From contig JAJVIP010000027.1 of NCBI GenBank assembly GCA_022072025.1, positions 124,001-188,000 on the forward strand: 64,000 bases of DNA, written 5' to 3'. Both the position numbers and the translations under genes were made by a program. The notes beneath the pieces were generated by a model, which was not told the origin of the DNA, did not search any database, and saw only the letters and a program-made list of their open reading frames with translations. The first letter of the stretch is position 1. The number at the start of each line of letters is the position of its first letter. Source of the DNA: Elusimicrobiota bacterium (lineage in GTDB: Bacteria; Elusimicrobiota; Elusimicrobia; F11). This document shows positions 1 through 5,538 of the stretch, piece by piece.

Positions 1-72
1 CCGCCGGAATCCCTTCCACTCTTCTTCGGCCTGTTGAAGCAAATTAATTTGAGTGGGAAGAGTCCGCCCCAT
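1..72 (-). CDS. partial small conserved protein (N-terminus only)
   Basis: Twenty-four codons are open from an ATG at 72 to the window edge. The peptide begins MGRTLPTQINLL and ends with WKGFRR. This MGRT-P-T...W..FRR pattern resembles the start of small uncharacterised proteins of archaea and bacteria; that resemblance is from memory and not searched. The start lies 6 bases past the stop of the RecA-like gene, so it is probably the third gene of a LexA-led operon. No function can be assigned. Confidence 0.55.
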   Translation of the reverse strand, partial: MGRTLPTQINLLQQAEEEWKGFRR

Positions 73-78
73 AAACCA

Positions 79-969
79 CTATCTTGCCATGACAGAAGCG
101 GGCTCAACAAACCCCTTGATCGGAGACCTCTCTATCAAACTTTCGTTGCTCAACTCTCCCGAGACCCGGCGCGCCAACTTGAGAACATCCGGCAACAAAT
201 GACGCCGGTTCACTGGAATTTCGTCTTCATGCAACAACGCCAATACAATGGCGCGCTGCCGCAAAAACGTCAACCGAATCATAAAAGAACGAAAAGCCCG
301 AATGAGCGCGTCATCGGGAAGGTCTGGATCATAAAAGAGACCCATCAGATCCGAAATCACAACCAGCGGCGTCCACCACACAGCCTGAGAGTTTTTGAGT
401 CCCTCGCCTCGAATCCTTTCAGACTGTGTGAGGTTGCCACCATCCGGGGCCCACAACGCGGGGTTGGGAACCCGTTCCAACATTTGTTGATACTGAAAAG
501 CAGTAAAAGGACGGCCCACCCGAATAGCCCGCAACACACGGACAGGGTCTAACTTGCGTTTCTTGGCTTCCACACTCAGCAAGTAAGGATCAAACACATT
601 GCCAGAGTCGACCCAGATCAATTGTCCAATCCGAGAATTTCGCCGCCAATACCGCGTGGGATAATGAACCAACTTTCTATTTCTGCCGTCCGTCAAGGGC
701 AGCCCTTTGGGCTGCCACTTTTCCGGGGCTTGTATCCCCGGAAAAGTACCGCGGTAAGGTAACCCCGGACTTACGTCCGGGGCTTCGGCCGCAGTTAAAG
801 AGACTTCCGGCGTTGGCGAAATGGTGTGTTCGCCATCCAGCAAGTCCACCAATTTTTTAAGAACGCGGGAGGACAACTCTCGCCCCCCCACGGCCACATA
901 AAACCCCCTCTCAACGGGTCCCGGCACGATCAAATTTTCCAAACTGACAGCTGGCAATGCGCTCCACAT
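79..969 (-). CDS. RecA/Rad51-like protein with degenerate P-loop, in lexA operon
   Basis: A 296-residue protein encoded 12 bases after lexA, with a good Shine-Dalgarno (AAAGGAG) before its ATG. The C-terminal two thirds look like a RecA/Rad51-type core: the strand IWVDSGNVFDPYLL, the segment RVGRPFTAFQYQQML, and a Walker B-like strand PLVVISDLMGLF. Where a Walker A loop is expected, near residues 28-40, there is only GGRELSSRVLKK, so ATP binding is doubtful. The position after lexA recalls ImuA/SulA-type SOS accessory proteins, and a DNA-damage role is inferred from that. Residues about 57-93 are encoded by a three-hairpin palindromic repeat (692-799), an in-frame insertion between the N-terminal strand and the core. 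Function in detail is unknown. Confidence 0.7.
   Translation of the reverse strand: MWSALPAVSLENLIVPGPVERGFYVAVGGRELSSRVLKKLVDLLDGEHTISPTPEVSLTAAEAPDVSPGLPYRGTFPGIQAPEKWQPKGLPLTDGRNRKLVHYPTRYWRRNSRIGQLIWVDSGNVFDPYLLSVEAKKRKLDPVRVLRAIRVGRPFTAFQYQQMLERVPNPALWAPDGGNLTQSERIRGEGLKNSQAVWWTPLVVISDLMGLFYDPDLPDDALIRAFRSFMIRLTFLRQRAIVLALLHEDEIPVNRRHLLPDVLKLARRVSGELSNESLIERSPIKGFVEPASVMAR
692..799. repeat. family A three-hairpin palindromic element, copy 1 (intragenic)
   Basis: About 108 bp that align without gaps to 61882-61989. Three hairpins follow one another: GGCAGCCC/GGGCTGCC (698-705 with 709-716), ACTTTTCCGGGG/CCCCGGAAAAGT (717-728 with 736-747) and CCCCGGAC/GTCCGGGG (763-770 with 775-782). Hairpins 2 and 3 are almost identical in the two copies. 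Hairpin 1 differs in sequence but keeps its pairing. The element carries no stop in the reading frame of the host gene. Confidence 0.85.
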
Positions 970-981
970 AGAGGATCTCCT

Positions 982-1566
982 TTATTTTTTGTACTGCCTC
1001 CGCACTTCCACGACAACACCCAACAATGAAAACGGGCCTTCAAGAGGCGTATAAGCGGGATTGGCGGGCTCCAAAATTGTACGTTCGCCGCGCCTTCGTA
1101 ACCGTTTAACGGTGGCCTCATCCTCCACCCGCGCCACCACAATATCGCCATTCTCAGCGGTGGCTTGAACACGCACAATCACCATGTCCCCCTCCAAGAT
1201 ACCGGCTTCAATCATGGAGTCTCCTCGCACCTTAAGCGCGAAATGTTTGGAAGGTGAAAATTGCGCCCCCACCGGCAAGTAGCCTTCCACATTTTCAATA
1301 GCGGCATGGAGCGGCCCCGCGTGAACACGTCCCAAGATGGGCACTTGTTGGGCCGTGATCGGCAAACGAAGCCCCCGGGCCTTGGTGGGATCTTTGGTCA
1401 AAAATCCTTTGCGGCGGATGGCCTCTACTTGGTCTTGCACCGTCCCCACGGATAAATCCAAATGGTCCCCAATCTCCCGCAAACTGGGCGGACGATGGTT
1501 CTCCTCAATGTATTCCTGAATAAATCGATAGATAGCTGTTTGTTTGTGCGTGAGATTCAATTCCAT
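982..1566 (-). CDS. lexA: LexA SOS repressor
   Basis: A 194-residue transcriptional repressor and self-cleaving serine peptidase of the S24 family. Residues 1-65 form the winged-helix DNA-binding domain, including the LexA-type segment HRPPSLREIGDHLDLS. The Ala83-Gly84 cleavage site lies in VHAGPL. Ser117 (GDSM) and Lys154 (ATVKR) form the catalytic dyad. RecA-stimulated autocleavage is known for the family. The gene heads an operon with the RecA-like gene and a third small gene. Its promoter carries a perfect inverted repeat between -35 and -10, so autoregulation is likely. The -10 element ends only 7 bases before the ATG, which suggests a leaderless transcript. Confidence 0.95.
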   Translation of the reverse strand: MELNLTHKQTAIYRFIQEYIEENHRPPSLREIGDHLDLSVGTVQDQVEAIRRKGFLTKDPTKARGLRLPITAQQVPILGRVHAGPLHAAIENVEGYLPVGAQFSPSKHFALKVRGDSMIEAGILEGDMVIVRVQATAENGDIVVARVEDEATVKRLRRRGERTILEPANPAYTPLEGPFSLLGVVVEVRRQYKK

Positions 1567-1573
1567 GAGCGGC

Positions 1574-1602
1574 TATATACCCTACAAACGTAGGGTTGTC
1601 AA
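1574..1602 (-). promoter_or_regulatory. lexA promoter with LexA-box palindrome in the spacer
   Basis: Read on the minus strand: TTGACA (1602-1597), a 17-bp spacer, then TATATA (1579-1574). The spacer contains CCCTACGTTTGTAGGG (1595-1580), a 6-bp inverted repeat with a 4-bp centre. Its position is ideal for blocking RNA polymerase. That it is the LexA operator of this lineage is inferred from position and symmetry. Confidence 0.8.
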
Positions 1603-1612
1603 GCAAAAAAAA

Positions 1613-2368
1613 TTAAAAGAGCAAAACAGCCAGTTTATAGATAGAAAACACCAACAAAAGGCACCCCGCATAGACCCGGTACTTGTTTTTTCCTCTTGGC
1701 CAGAACAAAAAAACCAAGGCTCCCAAAAACATCCAAACCGCAGGGATATTGGAAATCTTACGGATTTGGCTGAAGATTCTTTCCTTGCGAACTTGTGCGG
1801 TGGAACGGGACAATTCTCTGATGGGAACAGTGACATCAGGATGGTCCAGAGGCAACTGAACCTGCCTTTCTTTGCTTCCTCGGAAAGTAAGAATGGTCAA
1901 GAATTCTTCATCAGAGTGCACATCTGCCTCTAATTTCTTACATTCAGAGAAGAATTGAGCGCTGATATTCAATGACCGTTCAGACAGATTTGAAATTCCC
2001 TCCAATGAATAGAGCATCTCAAAAACCACTTGAGAATCTCGTGGCCTAAAAGGCTCTTGAACAAAACGACAGACCAATGTCTGAATCATCAATGGTTGTT
2101 GATCAATAGAAAGACGAAACGATTTTTGCAGATATTCCCGAGCTCTCTCTTGGTAAGCTGAAGGCCAATCGGTTCCGGGCAGAGGAGACAAAGGAGGCGC
2201 AAACAAAACACCCTCCAACCAATAATCTGCTTGGGACCGCACAAGCACCCGAATCTGATTTTCATCCTGTGTAAGTTCTGCACGAACCGGACGGAAGGAA
2301 TATTCATGGGCCATAAGGAATCGCGGCAGGAAAAAAAGAGACAATAAAGACATTGAAACTGTTCTCAT
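1613..2368 (-). CDS. secreted/membrane-anchored protein of unknown function
   Basis: A 251-residue protein with an N-terminal signal sequence (MRTVSMSLLSLFFLPRFLMA, then HEYSF), a largely beta-type extracytoplasmic region of about 170 residues, and two hydrophobic stretches near the C-terminus (about 213-225 and 234-250) separated by a basic RGKNKYR loop. The mature N-terminus starting with His recalls the extracytoplasmic part of HupE/UreJ-type membrane proteins, but the match is weak. Its ATG follows the GGDEF gene's TGA after one base, so the two are probably translationally coupled. Confidence 0.6.
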   Translation of the reverse strand: MRTVSMSLLSLFFLPRFLMAHEYSFRPVRAELTQDENQIRVLVRSQADYWLEGVLFAPPLSPLPGTDWPSAYQERAREYLQKSFRLSIDQQPLMIQTLVCRFVQEPFRPRDSQVVFEMLYSLEGISNLSERSLNISAQFFSECKKLEADVHSDEEFLTILTFRGSKERQVQLPLDHPDVTVPIRELSRSTAQVRKERIFSQIRKISNIPAVWMFLGALVFLFWPRGKNKYRVYAGCLLLVFSIYKLAVLLF

Positions 2369-2369
2369 A

Positions 2370-2975
2370 TCAAACGCTCTGTTTGGATGAAGTTTTCTTT
2401 ATTCGGTTTTGATAGAGCGACTGTCCCACTTCATAGAGGATCGATTCGGCCAAGGGGTTTTCTCCTGATGGAAAAATACAGCCTGCTGATATCGAGAACT
2501 CATGATTGGCGTACTCCGCCTCTCCTTGAAACAAATCTTTAGAAACAGCACGGCGAACCCGCTCGGTTACCTCGTGGGCCTTTTTTTCGTCCGCCGGAAT
2601 CAAAATAGCGCAAAATTCATCTGGACCTGAACGAAATGCTTCGTCATAAGAGCGGATGGAACGACGGATGGAATCCGACACTTTTTTCAAAAATAGATTG
2701 CCTTCTGCTTGTCCAAACCGGTTATTGAAGTCAACAAAGCCGTCAATATCCCAAAGAATGACCGCCATTTTTTCCTTGGAGCGAAGGCATCGCGCCATGT
2801 TTGCGGTGAGTCGGTGAAGTAAGTGTTTTCGGTTGTAAAGACCGGTAACAGCATCTCGCAGGGATTGATCAACAGGTCCTTCTTGAGAAACAACAACCGT
2901 TCGTCGTTGAATGGGGGACGTTGAGTCTTTTTTTTGAAAGAAACCGGACCAGAAACCGCTCATGACCATAAGCAT
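2370..2975 (-). CDS. GGDEF-family protein with degenerate GPDEF signature
   Basis: A diguanylate-cyclase-type domain (about residues 40-190 of the 201 residues from the ATG at 2975). It shows DAVTGLYNRKHL and WDIDGFVDFNN, both typical of GGDEF domains. The signature loop reads RSGPDEF, so the second glycine of GGDEF is proline. An RxxD sequence (RSYD) sits five residues upstream, where the inhibitory c-di-GMP site lies. The loop change may abolish synthesis and leave a c-di-GMP sensor, which is an inference. The open frame continues upstream to a TTG at 3005 with no clear ribosome site, so ATG 2975 was preferred. There is no membrane or sensor domain. Confidence 0.7.
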   Translation of the reverse strand: MLMVMSGFWSGFFQKKDSTSPIQRRTVVVSQEGPVDQSLRDAVTGLYNRKHLLHRLTANMARCLRSKEKMAVILWDIDGFVDFNNRFGQAEGNLFLKKVSDSIRRSIRSYDEAFRSGPDEFCAILIPADEKKAHEVTERVRRAVSKDLFQGEAEYANHEFSISAGCIFPSGENPLAESILYEVGQSLYQNRIKKTSSKQSV

Positions 2976-3014
2976 ACGTCTTGAAGAACGGCCCTGCCAC
3001 GACAAAACCGAGAA

Positions 3015-3788
3015 TTAGACTTTTTTGACTTTGGCAATGGCCCAATCCATCACGCCTGGCATAAAAAAAGAAAGCACGTGCAACAACTTAGCGTCCAGTG
3101 TCGGCAGCAGCTCTCTTTTTTCATTTTCACAGGCCCGAATAATCATACGTGCAATTTTTTGAGCGGAATGAAGTCGAAATTCACGCCGTCGAGATTTTCC
3201 ATTATTAATATAAAAAGGGGTGTCGACCCCTGGAGGGCAGATGGTTATGACACGAATATTTTTCTTGGCCAACTCTGGCCGAATGGACTCCGCCAATCCT
3301 TGAACGGCAAATTTTGATGCGCAATAGGCCGCATTAAACGGAATCCCCCGTTTTCCAACGATCGAGGAGACAAAAACAATTTGTCCGCCACCAGATTTTT
3401 CAATGTGCGGAGCCGAGGCCCAAACACCGTACAGTCCCCCCATGAAATTAACGTCCATGGTCCGACGAACATCCTCCTCACTGTTCTCTAAAAGGGTGCC
3501 TTTGGCAGGAGAAATACCCGCATTGTTGATAAGCACATCCAACCGCCCCATCTCTGAAACCGTGCGCTGAACCATCATCTCCACTTGAAACCGGCGTGAC
3601 ACATCCATCGCAATAGGCAAGGCCACCCCACCCTCTTGCCGGATTTTTTGGGCCAAGGAATCCAATAAATTTTCTCGCCGAGCCACCAAGACGACCTTGG
3701 CTTTTTTTTGCGCCAATTGCAGAGCCAGTTCATAACCAATGCCACTCGACGCGCCTGTGACAATAACCACTTTCCCCTCAAAGTTCAT
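3015..3788 (-). CDS. short-chain dehydrogenase/reductase
   Basis: A 257-residue classical SDR. The NAD(P)-binding motif TGASSGIG is at residues 11-18, NNAG near 88, the catalytic Ser in VFVSSIVG, and the Tyr-Lys pair in AAYCASKFA near 155-160. The basic VARRENL after the second strand favours NADPH. The C-terminal tail is hydrophobic (VLSFFMPGVMDWAIAKV) and may touch the membrane, as in some lipid-modifying SDRs. The substrate cannot be told. It is followed after a short gap by the GGDEF gene. An intrinsic terminator lies just upstream, so it probably has its own start of transcription. Confidence 0.85.
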   Translation of the reverse strand: MNFEGKVVIVTGASSGIGYELALQLAQKKAKVVLVARRENLLDSLAQKIRQEGGVALPIAMDVSRRFQVEMMVQRTVSEMGRLDVLINNAGISPAKGTLLENSEEDVRRTMDVNFMGGLYGVWASAPHIEKSGGGQIVFVSSIVGKRGIPFNAAYCASKFAVQGLAESIRPELAKKNIRVITICPPGVDTPFYINNGKSRRREFRLHSAQKIARMIIRACENEKRELLPTLDAKLLHVLSFFMPGVMDWAIAKVKKV

Positions 3789-3801
3789 CCATCGCCCCCA
3801 T

Positions 3802-3841
3802 AAAAAAAAGAGCGTCCGCCAAAAGGTTCAGCGGACGCTCT
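3802..3841 (-). terminator. intrinsic terminator of the SWIB gene
   Basis: On the minus strand an 11-bp stem (AGAGCGTCCGC / GCGGACGCTCT) with an 11-base loop is followed directly by eight T residues. It lies 31 bases after the SWIB stop codon. Confidence 0.9.
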
Positions 3842-3871
3842 CTCGAAATACCTTGTTTCAATAATGAAGCT

Positions 3872-4129
3872 TTATTTGAGATGTTTATTGACCAATTTGG
3901 TCATTTCAAACATATTGACTTGCTTCTTGCCACCGAACACGGCTTTTAGAGCATCATCGGCATTGATATTGCGGCGATTCTTGTTGTCTTGAAGCTTGTT
4001 CTTCTTGATATAAGCCCAAAGTTTTTTGGTTACTTCTGTACGGGGCAAGGCCTTGCTGCCCACCACCTCGGCGAGTACTGCAGACGGCTGAAGCGGTTTC
4101 ATAAACGCACTATTCTTTTTTGTTGCCAT
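3872..4129 (-). CDS. SWIB/MDM2-domain protein
   Basis: An 85-residue protein that is almost entirely one SWIB domain. It contains PLQPSAVLAEVVGSKALPR, then TKKLWAYIKKNKLQD and the C-terminal NADDALKAVFGGKKQVNMFEM. Free-standing SWIB proteins occur in Chlamydiae and several candidate phyla and may act on chromatin or transcription; the role here is unknown. It is basic at the N-terminus (MATKKNSAF). A strong ribosome site (GAGGAGG) precedes the ATG and a clean terminator follows it, so it is an independent and probably well-expressed unit. Confidence 0.88.
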   Translation of the reverse strand: MATKKNSAFMKPLQPSAVLAEVVGSKALPRTEVTKKLWAYIKKNKLQDNKNRRNINADDALKAVFGGKKQVNMFEMTKLVNKHLK

Positions 4130-4222
4130 ATTTCCTCCTCAGGAATTTACAGTCGCATGCGTTAAAACCCGCCGGACTGACGACGGACTATAACTTATTA
4201 GTCAATAAAATTTCCACTTCTC

Positions 4223-4867
4223 TTATTGTCGATGTTCCAATATTTTCAATATCGGCTCAGCGGAAGGCGGTTCAACAGTAACAGCCCCGTCAGGAGTAGT
4301 CAATTGATTCAAAAGAAGATTGGCCTGCCATTGTTTCACTTCCGAATGAAAATTATTCCAGGTCTTTTCTCTCAGCAAAAAGAAACTTAAGGATCGGGCC
4401 AGGGTCTCAAAAAAAGTTCTATCAATAGGATCCAATGTCACTTCGGCAGAGCTCACAATCAATGTCCCCAACTTCGCATTGCCCGCTATCAGAGGAATGT
4501 GTTCGCCCAATGATTTTCCTGTCGGAGGTAAATAGACGGGATTTTCTTCCACCACAATCCGACAACGCCACCCTGCTTTATCTCCTTCCGTAGCCAAAAG
4601 GCGCCCCATGCTTTTAATTTTATCCTTGGCAGGAAGATTCGACCCATTCAGAATATCCATAATCCGTACCAAACATTCCGCGCGGGAAAGCCTTTTTTGT
4701 TGCGTTTCTTTTTTTCGGGAGAAGCCCCTTGAAAGGACCACAATAAAAACAACAATACCGGCAACCAAGGCGAGAACGGACGGGAGAAGAAAAAAGACAG
4801 CCGAATAGAAGGAGACGGATTTTACTTTTTGAGTGGTTTGTTGGGTTTGACTCCGAGAAGTTTGCAT
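4223..4867 (-). CDS. membrane-anchored GAF-like sensor protein
   Basis: A 214-residue protein with a membrane segment at about 20-45 (FYSAVFFLLPSVLALVAGIVVFIVVL), a basic cytoplasmic stretch, and a GAF-like region at about 60-170 ending LARSLSFFLLREKTW. No catalytic domain follows. The start overlaps the end of the MerR-receiver gene by 46 bases, so the two are probably co-translated. An accessory sensor working with that regulator is plausible but not shown. The GAF call is based on pattern only. Confidence 0.55.
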   Translation of the reverse strand: MQTSRSQTQQTTQKVKSVSFYSAVFFLLPSVLALVAGIVVFIVVLSRGFSRKKETQQKRLSRAECLVRIMDILNGSNLPAKDKIKSMGRLLATEGDKAGWRCRIVVEENPVYLPPTGKSLGEHIPLIAGNAKLGTLIVSSAEVTLDPIDRTFFETLARSLSFFLLREKTWNNFHSEVKQWQANLLLNQLTTPDGAVTVEPPSAEPILKILEHRQ

Positions 4868-5460
4868 ATTTTGTCCAACGTCTGAGCATAATCGAGGGGT
4901 TTCCCCAAATAGTCATCCGCGCCGGACTCGATAATCTTATTTCTTATTTCAGCAGAATCATACCCCGTCACAGCTAAAATTTTTGTGTTCTTTGTTTCAG
5001 GGTCCTCCCGGATCATTCGACATACCTGAAACCCATCCACCCCTGGCAACAAGAGGTCCAAGATAACAATATCGGGGGCAAAGTTATGAATCATATGGCC
5101 AGCAGTGAACCCATCGGAAGCGGTCTCAAACTGATGAGGAACCGCGTCCACCATCAGTTCTCGGATAAAATCGACAATTTCCGGCTCGTCGTCCACCACC
5201 AATATTTTTTTGGTGGTGACTTCCTCCTCTATGTGCGTTTGAATCTCTGGGAGGGTCATGCCCTTGGCCACCATTTTCTTTATTTTATTAAGTCGCTCCA
5301 TGGTGGGCAGTTCTTCATAAAGTCGATGGCCGCCTTCCGTGGTCATGGCGGCTTTGATCAGCCCAATGTCCGTGTAGTATCGGATCGTTGATACGAGAAC
5401 TTCAGCTTTTTGGGCCATTTCGCTTATCTTCAGTAGGTTTTCTCGCAACTTTTTGGACAT
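4822..5460 (-). CDS. MerR-type HTH fused to response-regulator receiver domain
   Basis: A 212-residue protein with two domains. Residues 9-78 are a MerR-like winged helix (KISEMAQKAEVLVSTIRYYT, then GLIKAAMTTEGGHRLYEE). Residues 84-205 are a CheY-like receiver with acidic pair Asp90-Asp91, phospho-acceptor Asp135 (VILDLLLPG), Thr165 and Lys187 (GKPLD). The order HTH then receiver is the reverse of most response regulators. Phosphorylation-controlled DNA binding is inferred. No histidine kinase is nearby. Upstream there are three phased TTACTTGAG repeats that could be its operator. Its 3' end overlaps the GAF-like gene. Confidence 0.85.
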   Translation of the reverse strand: MSKKLRENLLKISEMAQKAEVLVSTIRYYTDIGLIKAAMTTEGGHRLYEELPTMERLNKIKKMVAKGMTLPEIQTHIEEEVTTKKILVVDDEPEIVDFIRELMVDAVPHQFETASDGFTAGHMIHNFAPDIVILDLLLPGVDGFQVCRMIREDPETKNTKILAVTGYDSAEIRNKIIESGADDYLGKPLDYAQTLDKICKLLGVKPNKPLKK

Positions 5461-5473
5461 GTCACCCTTTTTG

Positions 5474-5535
5474 TTACTTGAGCTTCTTACTTCTTACTTG
5501 AGAGTCTAAGAGGGGTTACTTGAGATTTCAAGTAA
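5474..5535. promoter_or_regulatory. phased TTACTTGAG repeats upstream of the MerR-receiver gene
   Basis: TTACTTGAG occurs at 5474-5482, 5494-5502 and 5516-5524, spaced 20 and 22 bp, which is about two helical turns. The last copy forms a perfect 8-bp inverted repeat, TTACTTGA/TCAAGTAA (5516-5523 with 5528-5535). The array fills the 78-bp gap between valS and the MerR-receiver start. An operator is likely; the regulator is not proven. Confidence 0.55.
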
Positions 5536-5538
5536 AAA

